64,000 nt of DNA, taken from contig CAJQUW010016941.1 in NCBI GenBank assembly GCA_907163375.1, positions 1-64,000 of the forward strand, given 5' to 3'. How positions within the stretch are numbered: position 1 is the stretch's first letter; the number at the start of each line of letters is the position of its first letter. The notes under the pieces are model-generated. The model was given only the letters and a program-made list of their open reading frames with translations. It was not told the DNA's origin and searched no databases. The position numbers and the translations under genes were made by a program. Source of the DNA: Prostheceraeus crozeri. Lineage: Eukaryota; Platyhelminthes; Polycladida; Euryleptidae. This document shows positions 47,446 through 58,138 of this stretch, piece by piece.

Positions 47446-48150
47446 TTGTTCCTGGTAAAAGTTGACAACAAAGACTGCATAGTGATGATCGACTGTGGCT
47501 GTAGTATGTCAATGGTTTCTTGGCGATTTGTAGGAAACCGCAAAATGACAGCCGAAACATTCTCTCTAGAAATAATGGACTGTAGGTTCGTTAATACCAA
47601 AGGTTGTGTTAAGTTGCCCAACGTTACTGTTGGTGAAAGTGAGTACAATGTTGGACCAGTCGATGCAAATGTGCTGCCAAGATTGCCGCTTGATGTTGAC
47701 TTGATCGTGGGACTAGATGTCATCGGCCGAGTTGGTCTGTGGATTCCACCTAATTTTGATGGTGATAGTAGGAAAGTGAAACTTGGACTTTCCACTGCGA
47801 TGATGCAGTGCATTGACATGCCGCTCGTAAAAAGCAACGGTATTGCGTCAGCTAGTTTGCGTCAAGATGACATTATTGATGACATTGACTTTCGTGCTTC
47901 TTTTGATGGGACTTGGACAGTGAGTTGGAAATGGAAAAGTGCTCCTCCACCAGATAACAGTCGAAGATGCAATTATAAGGTGAAAGATGATGATCTGGAG
48001 TTGTTCGATCGGGAAATTGAGGCATGGATCTCCGACGGTGTGCTTGTTCCTTGGGACAGAGCAAGAGATGGCGACATTAAGAATGCATTGCCTCTCATGA
48101 GCGTTAGGCAAGAGAAGGGGAGAGACTGTGAAGGTGCGACCTGTGCTTGA
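47446..48150 (+). CDS. protease-type frame of the Gypsy-type element
   Basis: 234-codon frame directly after gag. An aspartic-protease-like pattern is visible near the start (VMIDCGCSMSMVS) with the later LIVGLDVIGRVGL block. The C-terminal third leads into the reverse-transcriptase region and overlaps the next frame by 23 bp. Confidence 0.75.
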   Translation: MFLVKVDNKDCIVMIDCGCSMSMVSWRFVGNRKMTAETFSLEIMDCRFVNTKGCVKLPNVTVGESEYNVGPVDANVLPRLPLDVDLIVGLDVIGRVGLWIPPNFDGDSRKVKLGLSTAMMQCIDMPLVKSNGIASASLRQDDIIDDIDFRASFDGTWTVSWKWKSAPPPDNSRRCNYKVKDDDLELFDREIEAWISDGVLVPWDRARDGDIKNALPLMSVRQEKGRDCEGATCA

Positions 48151-50461
48151 TTTCCGCTATTTGAATGACTTTATTGTTAGTCACACTGGATCTGCTACAC
48201 CTTTATGCCAGGACCGTTTGAGAGAGTGGAGGAGGCTGGGACCAAGTTGCTCCGTTGTTGACCTCAAAAAAGCTTATCTTCAAGTCAGGATCGATCAATC
48301 ATTGTGGCCGTATCAAGCAGTTCGTTGGAAGGGCAAGACTTTCGTCTTGACCAGGTTGGGATTCGGATTGAACATCGCTCCGAAGGTGATGACGAAGATT
48401 GTCGAAAATGTTCTGGGGCGTGACAGAAACGTTGAGGCAGCGGCTACGAGTTACATTGATGACATATATGTGAACGAAACCGTGACAAGTGTCGAGAAGG
48501 TCGTGTCTCAATTGAAGGAGTTTGGTTTAGTCACGAAACCTGCTGAGCGACTGGGGACTGAGAGTGCGAGGGTACTGGGTTTGAAGGTTGATAAGAATCT
48601 ACGATGGACTCGAGACAGCCAGTTGCCGGAAGTAGCAAAAGAAATGATGACGAGACGGCAAGTGCATAAGGTTTTGGGGGAATGGTTAGGACACTTCCCG
48701 GTTTGTGGTTGGTTGCGGGTCACTTGCGCGTTTCTACAACGTACAACGGCAGAAGAAAGTATCGGATGGGATGAAAACGTGAGCAAAGAGACGATGGACA
48801 AAGTTGTGCAAGTGAATGAAAGACTACGTTCAGGCGACGACCCAGTTGCTGGTCGATGGTTGGCTCCTGAAAATGGTGCTTTGACAGTGTGGACTGACGC
48901 CAGTAATCTGGCTTTGGGAGTTGTGGTTACGATCGATTCGCAAGTCGTAGAAGACGCAGCATGGCTACGAAAGAAGAATGACACGTCGCACATCAATATC
49001 AGCGAGCTCGATGCTGCCATCAAGGGAATCAACATCGCACTAAAGTGGAAGGTCAAGACGTTCGTGCTCAAAACGGATTCGTCAACCGTCAGTGGGTGGT
49101 TGAGGTCGGCTTTTAGTGACACACATAATGTCCATACTCATGCCCTGTCTGAACTGCTTATTCGCCGTCGTATTGATATTTTGCGGGAGCTCAGAAAACA
49201 AGAAGAATTGAAGGTTGAAGTTCAACTCGTGAGCTCGGAGGAAAACATAGCCGATAAGCTGACGCGTGTCCCCAAATCTTGGTTGTCTTCCAAGGACGTT
49301 AAGCCTATCATGAATGCCTGTTCTGCGGGTAATGTTGGGAACAACAAATCCATTGATGAATCGATTCTAAATATTCATCGTCAACATCACTTGGGTGTAC
49401 ACAGAACGATGACATTAGCTAAATTGAAGCATGGAGAAGTCATAACAAGAGACAGAGTAGCTGCAGTTTTATCGAAATGCGATGAGTGTTCGAGAATTGG
49501 GCCATCTGTCAATCCTCATTATCGAAAAGGGTTTTTGTCATCGAATGAAGTGTGGAAGAAGTTGTCTACTGATATGACTCATGTTGGGAACAGGCTATAC
49601 TTAACAGTTATAGATATGGGTTCAAGGTACTGCATTTGGAAACAACTCACAAGTGGATCATCAAGTGAAGTCTGTACGCATTTCAATGAAATTTTTGCTG
49701 AATTCGGACCCCCTGCAGTAATCCTGTCTGATAATGGTGCAGTGTACAGAAGTGTTGATTTTAAAAACTTGATGAGTGAATGGGGTGTTGTCCAAGAATA
49801 CTGTTGTGCGTACAGACCTCGTGGAAATGGCATCAGTGAAAGGAATCACAAGACCATAAAGACAATGATCGCTCGTTCGAGAAATTCAGTTCATCAGTGT
49901 GTTTTTTGGTACAATTCTACCAGCAGTTTTGGTCACGTTCCTCCATTTACATTGTTGTTTCATGTTCGGAGTCGAATGCCAAGCGTTAGTGGAGAGCGAC
50001 CGCTTATGTGTGAGGATGTCAGTGAGTGGAAAAGGCCTTCTGAAGTGCAATCGAATGTGGAATATAACGAGAGAAATCCTTTTGTTGTTGGTGACAAGGT
50101 TTATGTTAGAAGTGATGGTAAATGTGATTCTGCTTGGACCGGACAGCACGGAGTAACTTCAATCAAATCTTTGGTATCACTCGAAATAGACAACGATGGT
50201 ATTGTGAGACACATCTCTCATCTGCGACGCGTCCCTTCAAAAACTGCAACTTATGGTGAACTATCTGATAATTCGGACTCCTTCTCTTCTGATGAAAATG
50301 ACAATCATTCTTACTCAAGCCTCAGTGATTGTAGTGATATTTCTGTACAAGATGCAATTCAAGGAATTACTGACGCCAATGTGACGGTGCCTACTCAACC
50401 TCGCAGAAGTGAACGTACAAGACGAAGACCAAACCACCTATCAGACTTTCTGATTCGTTGA
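48128..50461 (+). CDS. pol: pol frame of the Gypsy-type element: RT, RNase H, integrase
   Basis: 777 codons. The reverse transcriptase shows VRPVLDFRYLN, VVDLKKAYLQV and the YIDDIYVN catalytic block. The RNase H follows with VWTDAS, ISELDAAI and KTDSS. The integrase has an HHCC-like H...H...C..C zinc block (HRQHHLGVHR, CDECSRIGP). Its DDE core follows with STDMTHVG, LSDNGAVYRS and RGNGISERNHKTI. The C-terminus is Ser/Asp-rich then basic (RRSERTRRRPNHL). All expected domains are present. Confidence 0.9.
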   Translation: MKVRPVLDFRYLNDFIVSHTGSATPLCQDRLREWRRLGPSCSVVDLKKAYLQVRIDQSLWPYQAVRWKGKTFVLTRLGFGLNIAPKVMTKIVENVLGRDRNVEAAATSYIDDIYVNETVTSVEKVVSQLKEFGLVTKPAERLGTESARVLGLKVDKNLRWTRDSQLPEVAKEMMTRRQVHKVLGEWLGHFPVCGWLRVTCAFLQRTTAEESIGWDENVSKETMDKVVQVNERLRSGDDPVAGRWLAPENGALTVWTDASNLALGVVVTIDSQVVEDAAWLRKKNDTSHINISELDAAIKGINIALKWKVKTFVLKTDSSTVSGWLRSAFSDTHNVHTHALSELLIRRRIDILRELRKQEELKVEVQLVSSEENIADKLTRVPKSWLSSKDVKPIMNACSAGNVGNNKSIDESILNIHRQHHLGVHRTMTLAKLKHGEVITRDRVAAVLSKCDECSRIGPSVNPHYRKGFLSSNEVWKKLSTDMTHVGNRLYLTVIDMGSRYCIWKQLTSGSSSEVCTHFNEIFAEFGPPAVILSDNGAVYRSVDFKNLMSEWGVVQEYCCAYRPRGNGISERNHKTIKTMIARSRNSVHQCVFWYNSTSSFGHVPPFTLLFHVRSRMPSVSGERPLMCEDVSEWKRPSEVQSNVEYNERNPFVVGDKVYVRSDGKCDSAWTGQHGVTSIKSLVSLEIDNDGIVRHISHLRRVPSKTATYGELSDNSDSFSSDENDNHSYSSLSDCSDISVQDAIQGITDANVTVPTQPRRSERTRRRPNHLSDFLIR

Positions 50462-50512
50462 ACTGTTCATGTGTCCAAGTATCCTGCCAATGATTTACAA
50501 ATCATGGGCGGA

Positions 50513-50934
50513 TGTAAGAGTTATTACTTTTGTTTTAACGTGTCATTTAATTACTCGATTCTCTCATGACCTTATATGAAATTTCGCGAGTTGATCGCAT
50601 TTTTATTATCGGCTGAACCTAGAAATCTTGCGTTCGCGGTAACATTGATATTTGATGGTAAGTTGATATAGCTATGCGATCCTGGACTGTATATAGAATC
50701 TAAGCGTTAGTGTTTTTGTAGCAGACTATGTATGTGTCATAGTAAGCCAGTAATTTCTGTGATTATTGATGATATAGCTTTTTGACTTTTGAGAAGCTGT
50801 TACTAAGCAAGTTTGTGATCTGACAGTTTCGGTTTGTACGTATTGTAAACTGGTGACTTAAGTGGTCGTAAGTGTATTTTGATATATTGCTTCAATATAC
50901 TTAAGTGAGTTTGGGCCAGAAATTCGTTCTTACA
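50513..50934 (+). repeat. 3' LTR of the Gypsy-type element
   Basis: 422 bp, nearly identical to the 5' LTR. Preceded by a short purine-rich gggcgga tract in the polypurine-tract position. Confidence 0.95.
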
Positions 50935-51149
50935 ATAACCATGACTTTTATTCAAATTCAGTTCATAACAATCTAATGCACAATGAATGCGCAGTGTACA
51001 CAGATAGTGAGTTTTTTATCATATCATCTAACGTGTAAATGTAGTACCGTAGCTTTCGCTGATTATTGCTTATTCACTTATGACTTCATTATCAATTGAA
51101 GGTGCATGATCAATCATTGATCATGGTGAATTGACAGATTAAAGACAGC

Positions 51150-51490
51150 GATTCTATTAGGGCCTATGCAAATGGCTTTGTTGAAAAACAGCTGAAAACC
51201 AGAAAAGTGTGTACCAAACTGCACATTTCAAGGCGAACTCTTTGGCGTTGGCAAAGGGAGCTTGATGTTAAGAAATGCAAAAATGCAATAGGATCACTGC
51301 CAGTGCCATGGCCTTCCCACAACCCTGATTTGGATCGCACAGAGCATGTTTGGATTTCCTCAATAGAAGAATCATTAGTTGTTCCACTCCCGCAAAAAAC
51401 AACAAACGAGCTGAAACAGTGGATCCAGACAGAATGGCAATTGATGGCACTATCTATTGTTGGTTCATTGATAGAGCATGAATGATTGCA
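51150..51490 (+). pseudogene. Tc1/mariner-type transposase relic, internally deleted
   Basis: A helix-turn-helix-like N-terminal piece (KLHISRRTLWRWQREL) is joined after a few residues to the C-terminal part of a DDE domain (PWPSHNPDLDRTEHVW), which in whole Tc1-like transposases lies well over 100 residues later. The middle of the gene is therefore missing. Continuation in other frames after 51485 still looks coding. Terminal repeats were not found. Confidence 0.7.
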
Positions 51491-51499
51491 TCTCGCGGA

Positions 51500-52355
51500 T
51501 GTGTCAATCGATTCTGATTACTTTTTGTACTACAAAGATCTTCAAAATAAATACATTACTTCTCAAAATATGTTCTTTTCACTCTGACGCATCAAGGAAA
51601 AATCACAAAATTTTTTCATAGACAGGAAAAGATGTGTTAAGTTTTGCCCAAAGATTGCATGTCTACATCCACTTCTCCAAAATATGCATACAGACAAAGC
51701 AATTTTCACAACAACCCTAGGGAAAGGGATGTATAATGGCTAGTAAGTTCCTCGAGAGTAATGTTCACTGGATCAGCCAGTTTGACAGCCACTTGATAGA
51801 ATTTTAAAAGAACATCAAAAATTGCGAAAAGCCTTTCTAAGTGCGCATAAATAGACGTTGAGTTGATAAATTGCAACATGCCGCAAAATTTGTAGTGACA
51901 TTTGGTTGCAGATCATGCAATCGGTCATATTTTAGACAATATGCTGATATTGCAAAATTTTTAACAATTTTAAACAGTTTTTGTATTGTCGCCAGCATTT
52001 CTAATGCCAAGGATATTCTTGATCAAAGTATATAAACAAAGATCTCATGAATGTCGGTCATGAATTGCTTCTCAATTTTCATGCAGGATTGTCTTTGCAT
52101 CCTTTTGCATTGTCTCACTTCAACAGTCCTAGTATTAGCGCTACTACGTGTAATCCGTCTGCTTAATCCATGTCTCAACAAGGCTTTGGCTTCATCCATG
52201 AATCTGAATCTCAATGCTGCGATATTTTTTGCATTTTTAAATGACTTTTTTTGCGTGCTTCTCATTTTTGGCTTCTCTCCATAGAATGAAAGTTGGTGTT
52301 CATCCGCTGTTTGAAAAACATGACTTTGATCGTACCTGATCATTAGAGTCAAATA
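51500..52355. other. no recognised gene
   Basis: A 109-codon minus-strand frame at 52023-52352 is Lys/Arg-rich and unrecognised. Confidence 0.35.
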
Positions 52356-52360
52356 TTTCG

Positions 52361-52427
52361 ATCATAGACATCGGATTTCATTATTAGGACCTATTAGATC
52401 CTAATAATGTAATCCGATGTCTATGAT
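52361..52427. repeat. fold-back palindrome, 29 bp arms
   Basis: atcatagacatcggatt...attagga pairs with tcctaataatgtaatccgatgtctatgat across a loop of about 9 nt, with one mismatch. Confidence 0.85.
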
Positions 52428-52829
52428 TTCGATGATGCGTTTCGCTGCACGTCAAATAATCATGCACAACATCCTCAATGTTCACTTCTGTGCAAAGCCT
52501 CGTTCAAGAATGACTAATTTTGTCATGGAAAACTTCAACCTCACACTCAAATTGTTTTTCTGCGTCGAATATTCTTTGATTGAACTATTTTGATTTTTTA
52601 GACAGGCTTCATGTCTGTTTTCTTTTTTATCACGTGTTTTGTAGCTGACTAACTGATCTGCTAATCCTATTTTCTTCGTTTACACATTTGTTTCGACGAC
52701 ACAGTGCGATGGCAATCAACAGAAAATCAGTCTACTGATTTCGTTAATGAAGGATCGTAATATCTCATGTTTTGTTGAGAATAAATGACCAGACATAATG
52801 AGTAGGATGAGAGAAGTCCTTTGTATCGA

Positions 52830-52873
52830 TGAAATAATTTTTATTGTTTCGCACGCACCAAGGTGATCATCAG
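52830..52873 (-). ncRNA. hammerhead-ribozyme-like core, left arm
   Basis: On the minus strand CTGATGA (52867-52873) is followed by a CACC-TT-GGTG stem and GAAAC (52846-52850), then an AATAA-AAA-TTATT hairpin and TC. Order and spacing resemble a hammerhead with a very short stem III. Stem I is not evident, and activity is unproven. Confidence 0.4.
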
Positions 52874-53111
52874 GTGAAAGCAGCCACTAAACTGAAAATC
52901 AGAAGTCGTGCCATACTTTTGAGCAAGAGTCATGTGGAACTGGACGGCAGAGCATAGAATTGCAGAAGAATGGATTAATCATGTTATGTATGCAATAATA
53001 ACAAGTAAAATGTACTTTTGCAATAAAACGTAGACGATAAATGTGCATGAAATGTCAAGAGAAACAAAAGAAAAAGATGAAGTAACTAAAAAATCACCTA
53101 GAATTTTTCAC

Positions 53112-53288
53112 TCAATTGTAAGAGCCAATTTTCTTGGTCCACAGTGCTTTTTTCACTATCCTCTCCACTATTTGCATACCTTCGAAGTCCATTTGGTGAT
53201 CACTTTCAAAGAAGTGACGGGCAACTTCAGAACGCTTAACATCTATGTCTTTGACTGCCCTGATGTGCTCTTTTTCATCTGTCTTCCT
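53112..53288 (-). pseudogene. GIY-YIG endonuclease C-terminal relic (Penelope-like)
   Basis: The minus-strand frame reads KTDEKEHIRAVKDIDVKRSE, then VARHFFESDHQMDFEGMQIV, and ends ALWTKKIGSYN before a stop. The EH..A.....S..A.H....H..DF spacing is that of the GIY-YIG C-terminal half found at the end of Penelope-like polyproteins. Only this last part is present. Confidence 0.6.
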
Positions 53289-53511
53289 TTTAGTTACTTC
53301 ATTTTATGTTCTGTTTCTCTTGACATTTTATTTACATTTCTCGTCTGCTTTTTATTTTAAAAGTACATTTTGTTATTATTGTATACGTAACGTGATTAAT
53401 AAATTCTTCTGCAATTCTATGCTCTGCCGTCCAGTTCCACATGACTCTTGTTCAGCAGTATGGCATCACTTGCTGATATTAAGTTTGGTGACTGATTTTT
53501 CCTGATGATGG

Positions 53512-53542
53512 TCGCTTGGTGCATCCGAAAGGTCTCGACCTA
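53512..53542 (+). ncRNA. hammerhead-ribozyme-like core, right arm
   Basis: CTGATGA (53512-53518), a weakly paired stem II region, GAAA (53527-53530), a perfect GGTC-TC-GACC hairpin, then TA in the cleavage-site position. It is the mirror-arm equivalent of 52830-52873. Confidence 0.4.
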
Positions 53543-53599
53543 ATAAAAAAATATTTCATTGATACAAAGGACTTCTCTCATCCCATTCATCTCATGTTT

Positions 53600-56225
53600 T
53601 GCACCAAATTGCAGAAACATGTTCTCACACTTCAACAATTTGAGTTCAAAACTTCCCTATCTACCATACACACAATTTTTACCCTGAGAAGATTCATCTG
53701 TGCGACTCAGAATGGTTGAAACTGCCCCACATTGTCTAGAATGACTGAATGATCAGTAGGGCTTCAGTGTGCAGCAGCTTGCTCTGTGTACTGTATATCC
53801 TGGTTTGCCGATTGGCTGATGATCATAAAGATAGGAGAGTGCCAGTTATTCATGGCAAAAAAGAAAGATATCAGACGATAATTAGGCCACAACTTCCTTG
53901 GCAGCCGTTGAAGATTTGTGCTGCCCTACAAGATCTCGTCAGTCCGGTTCGTAATAGCCTAAAACTATATTGAAGGGGTCGGGGACGCCGTCCACCCTTA
54001 TATTCTCGAATATCTACAATTGATCGAATGAAATGCTGGCAAAATAAAATTTCTGTGCATAATCGTTCCAATGAAGAAATTTTTATATAGATATGAAAGT
54101 CACGATATGTCCTCTACGATGTGTCACAACAACCTGCTTTTGTTGGTGTTGCAGTTACTCAAACACATCGTTGACTATTTTCTTGTGTCTACGTGCCTTG
54201 GTGCTAAACATTTTTGACATCAAACAGCGTTGTATAGTGTAATGGCCTGTGTCAGCGAAACTATGGTGCCTAGCTTTGATATATCAAGCTAGTGTGTTCA
54301 GTCCCATACTTGTTAAACCTTGATGTGAACCCTAGAGAGCCTGTGAAAGTTGTCGACAAATATGTCACAGAGAAGAGTTAGTAACAATAGGAACTGCGTC
54401 CAGGCGACCTAGGAGAATCGATTACGCAATTCGGTACCAGAGATTGCGCAAGAGTAAACAAGATATTCGAGATCGATCTATAGTCCACGTTGTGATCATT
54501 GGATGGTGATGATCACATAAAGTTGGACGACACGAAGCCAATCAATACAAATGTCCAAACTCCATGTTGCGGTTTAGAAATGTATAGCTGTTTCCACAGG
54601 ATCTCAGCCAAGAGCCTTTCTTAAGTAGCAATGACAGATTTATAGACACTAAGAATACAAATTTGATGTGACTCAAGAAACTTAGTGCATGTATACGATA
54701 TCAACGTAAGCAACATCTCAAAATAAAATAAACATGCAGACTGTATTCATTGAAAGAGAAGATCAATGTTCGCAAAGTTCATGCCATGTGAAAGGCTAGG
54801 ATTCATTTATTAATTTGACAGACTGGTTATTTCATGTCCGATCAGTTAGTTTGAAAATATTGTAATTTTAATCAATTTGTTTACTGATGTCCACATAAGG
54901 AGCTATACAAATTGCAAATTTTGGATTATCACCATTGAATCAGGCTTTCAATAAGCTTTTAGACAATGCAATGTTTTTTTGAAATTTGATAAAATTTAGA
55001 GCATACATAGAGTAATAACTTGCGCCATTTCACATTCTTCCAAGTGAAATGAGGCAATGTAACCGCTTCAACACCAACTTGTTAGCCTTTCTTCTACCTT
55101 AGCTAGAAATTTCGCTCATGAGCTTAAATGAAGGCTGATGTTATCAGCTACAAGAATATACAGGTTTTATAAAAATCGGTTCCTCTTACAAACTTATAAA
55201 TTGGCATTGACCACTATGCCAATCCGTCTTTTGCTTGTTTTGAGTTCATCGAGAAATTCAATTGTGCATCAAACAAACACAATCACATGCGACAATGTCG
55301 GCTTTGCGACAAGCTTCTATTGTGTGACTCGATCAGCGGCGTCATTGAATACCCGACAAATGCAATGATTGACAGGGGGACGGATTACTATTAAACAGGC
55401 GACAGCTTATTTGATATTAACATCTCAAACAAAATTCCTAGTTTGGTGAATAACATCGACTAATTGATTATGTGTGATGTCGATCAGATCCCATATTGAA
55501 CAATAAGCTTAGTAGACCAACAAGAATTAGCGCACGTTGCAAGTTGCAACTATTAGTCGATTTTGCTATGACACTTGATGAGAATAACGGAAGAAATTTC
55601 TGTTTTCCATTGTGCAACGGTCTGTGCATGAATAAAATGATAAGATATGAAGATCACGACCTACATGCGAGTCATTCATTATTGCTTAAAAGTCAACTAA
55701 AAAAAGCCATTGTCTACCTAAAATTTGGAGTGTCTCAAGCTAGGCAAATAGGAATTTTTACTTTTTCTGTCTTGATTGATTACATTTTTGATGTTAGATG
55801 CAAAATACAGAATGGCATCGGCATAGATGGAGTCTTTGGATCAATGGAATGTGTTGGTAGATCTCGAACGATTGTTGAGTGGACGCGTTCCTCTGCTGTC
55901 GTCATTAGCACCTCGAATATAGAGGATCAATTTGCAAGGTACAACAAAAAAAATTTGGCGGTATAAGTCGGTATAAGCGGTATAATAATATGGCAGTCGT
56001 ATAACATTTCGATTTGTGTAAAGCACCGCCTTGAAAACCTGTGCTGACATCTTTCTAAGCTGACTTCGTTCTTGATGTGAGGCAAGGAAAATTAAAAAAA
56101 TATCTTCAGTCCGATGAAGGGATACTTCTGTTAATCGTGTGATTCGCCCTTATGATGCCATCGTAACAGGATTATTTCGTTTCTGAAGAATTTATCTGCC
56201 CACTTGGTCTTTATCATAATTATGC
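53600..56225. other. intergenic, no supported gene
   Basis: The longest frame is 55496-55966 (156 codons, plus), without a recognisable domain. Frames 53749-53973 and 53516-53719 are also unrecognised. The 15-mer ctgcgtccaggcgac at about 54391 is shared with 19242-19256. Confidence 0.4.
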
Positions 56226-56240
56226 TTTTTTCTATTGCAG

Positions 56241-58138
56241 GACTGATTGAAGATGGGTGACGGATATGCGGACTTTTACGATCTCACTGATGATGAGTAA
56301 GTTACGAGTTGATTTTGTGCTTTTTTCGCTAAGTCGGCATGTTACATGCCAATGACTTTTCAGCTGTAGAAGCCGATCTTGCAAATTTAGGTCATTCAGC
56401 ATCAGATTCCATGCAATAATCTGTTTCTTAATTCGAGATGCAGGGTAAAACAAGTTTTTCTTGTGAGACATTCTTCGTTTCGCCGCCAAATTTAAAAATT
56501 GTACCTCTTGTAAGATGTTGAATGCGCGACTTCTCAGCTTTGGATAATGAATCCAAATAGGCTTTGCACCAAATTTTGCCTGCGACAGTTGAAGTGCAAG
56601 CACTATTAAGTAGCACTGAGTTAGCACCCTCGCTGAGCAGAATTTCCTCGTCTTCTGTAGTATAGTCATTTAAGAAATGTACCTCTTCGTCTTTCACGAA
56701 CATAACATAATTTCCCATGTTTTCATATTAGTGTGGACAGTTATTGATAAGATGCATGATAGAGTCGCACGCCCTGCATCGAAGGGGATTGCCATCCTTA
56801 TTAAGAGGATTGATAGATCTTCCAGCATGACCTCTCCAGTTCACGCCACCATGCTACTGTTGAGAAGATTTCGAATGTGCTTTGGCATCTGAATTATGCA
56901 CACCCAAAATCTCAACTGGTAAGTTAATACTGTGTCTCTTGAGTTTACTACACAATTCTTCAAATCGGAGAATGTACGCAGACATTTTTTCGCTACACAG
57001 GCACGTAATGAAATCTTCCCAATTTTCACAGACTCGCTCAAATCATCTTTCTTGAACCAACGATCCAAAACCGCAAGGACCTGATGCAAAACGTCCTCGC
57101 TTTCAAAATCGATGGAACCGTCTTTAATTGCGAGTCGGCTTTTTTCGCGAACTCCCGATGATTCGCTTTCAGATAGAGAGTTGAAGATAAGCCACCTTGC
57201 TTGGTCAGGCTTCACACCAGAATATTTGTGCCACAGAATCAGCTCCATTCGGTACGCAGAATAACTTGACTTTCCCCATGCCGGCGGGGCTTTGACATTT
57301 TTGGAATCCATGAACGCTCTGCTACTACTGTTAACAGGTAAGTACGTCACACAAGAGCAATGGGTTACATGAAGCAATTGTGAATACTATTGTATTGAAC
57401 GCAGTTGTATTCACGCTAATAAGAGCCCCGCAGACAGAAAGTGTAGCGAAATAGAAAAGTCTCTTATAAAAGGAAATACAAGAATAACAAAATACAAGAC
57501 TAAAGTGCTTACAAATCATAGATGCAACAACAGTCTCACGAATTTTCTTTTACAATGTGCGTTCAAATAGTCTTCAGCACCAGTTCCTGGTCCATCAGTT
57601 TGATAGTTCTAAATGAATTGAATGAGTGAGGATCGCCTTGCTTTTGAATAGTGGAGTGATGACCCTTCTTTGCTAATTAGATAGCATACTTTCTCTCACA
57701 AGGAGATCATTGAACAGATTTGTCAACCAGCCTACCATGACATCTCCCGAAGCTTCGATCACTTCGAGAACGACAGCTGAAGATCCTGGAGCTCTTCTTC
57801 TGCGGCATTTTCGGATGGCACTGGCTACATCCGTTTTTGTTACACCTGGTCTTCCGTTGTGGGTTTACTCTTCCACATTTTGTTTGCGTCACTCAATTGC
57901 ACCTATTTTTGTATTCAATGGATTATTTCTCATGTTAGCGATTTCATTTTTCATTAGTGAGAATAATTTTTCTTTTTAGATCAGTTGCCTCAGATTTCGA
58001 GGAAGAGTTCTCTTTGGACGGAGATGAAGATGATGAGCTGGACAGCGCTGATCCTGAGAGCTCTGATACTGATGAAGAGGATGAACCAGCAGAGAAGGGT
58101 GAATCCAAGGGGAGAACAGAACAGAAAGAGGAACAGAA
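56241..58138 (+). CDS. second host gene, first two coding exons, acidic N-terminus
   Basis: The acceptor TTTTTTCTATTGCAG precedes 56241, so a non-coding 5' exon lies upstream. The ATG at 56253 opens MGDGYADFYDLTDD, and the donor GTAAGT follows 56296 in phase 2. The next exon, 57980-58138 (acceptor TTTTTCTTTTTAG, donor GTAAGT), completes a Glu codon. It reads SVASDFEEEFSLDGDEDDEL, then DSADPESSDTDEEDEPAEKG and a charged Lys/Glu/Gln stretch, leaving in phase 2. The 67 residues visible are strongly acidic and probably disordered. I do not recognise the protein. Later exons lie beyond, after an intron containing the LINE at 58.9-61.6 kb. Confidence 0.65.
56253..56296 (+). CDS. acidic-protein gene, first coding exon
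   Basis: 44 nt of coding sequence after a 12 nt untranslated part. Chosen because the upstream acceptor, ATG, donor and phase with the next exon all agree. Confidence 0.6.
56430..57330 (-). mobile_element. LTR-retrotransposon fossil: gag, zinc knuckle and protease region
   Basis: A gag-like helical domain (57377 down to about 56900) contains PPAWGKSSYSAYRMELILW and AIKDGSIDFESEDVLHQVLA. It is followed by a CCHC-type knuckle region and a retroviral-type protease region with LLNSACTSTVAGKIW. The order gag, knuckle, protease is clear. The copy is partial, has several breaks and no recognised LTRs. The family is probably Ty1/Copia-like, with low certainty. It lies in the first coding intron of the acidic-protein gene, in antisense. 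Confidence 0.6.
57640..57870 (-). pseudogene. LINE reverse-transcriptase scrap
   Basis: The minus strand reads GVTKTDVASAIRKCRRRRAP, then GSSAVVLEVIEASGDVMVGW and LTNLFNDLL, the pattern at the start of a LINE RT domain (V....A....K..KA.G.D......). No more of the element could be followed on either side. Confidence 0.6.
57980..58138 (+). CDS. acidic-protein gene, second coding exon
   Basis: 159 nt flanked by TTTTTCTTTTTAG and GTAAGT. Only the frame set by the upstream exon gives the acidic stretch. About 40% of the residues are Asp or Glu. Confidence 0.7.

Larger units (their letters stand above)
46209..50934 (+). mobile_element. Ty3/Gypsy-type LTR retrotransposon, whole-looking and young
   Basis: Two 422 bp LTRs differ at about three sites (about 0.7%). 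They begin TGTAAG, end CTTACA and are flanked by a 5 bp duplication ataac (46204-46208, 50935-50939). Between them lie a gag frame with two zinc knuckles, a protease-type frame, and a long frame with reverse transcriptase, RNase H and integrase in that order, the Ty3/Gypsy order. The frames abut or overlap, as in relatives that use frameshifting or read-through. The insertion is recent. No standard tRNA primer-binding site starting TGG was obvious after the left LTR. Confidence 0.93.
52794..53596 (-). mobile_element. Penelope-like 3' end between inverted arms
   Basis: Arms 52794-53092 and 53288-53596 are diverged reverse complements. Shared words are gatgagagaagtccttt, cagagcatagaattgcagaag and aatgtcaagagaaac. 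The centre encodes, on the minus strand, a GIY-YIG-type C-terminal relic. Each arm also holds a CTGATGA...GAAA motif. Penelope-like elements are known to carry a GIY-YIG endonuclease, complex terminal repeats and hammerhead ribozymes, which fits. The reverse transcriptase is absent. Confidence 0.7.

Noticed and set aside
52023-52352. 109-codon basic frame on the minus strand
   Set aside because: No recognisable domain and flanked by a palindrome and transposon relics; likely spurious.
55496-55966. 156-codon plus-strand frame
   Set aside because: No domain, no family resemblance, no splice signals or promoter context. A frame of this length can arise by chance.
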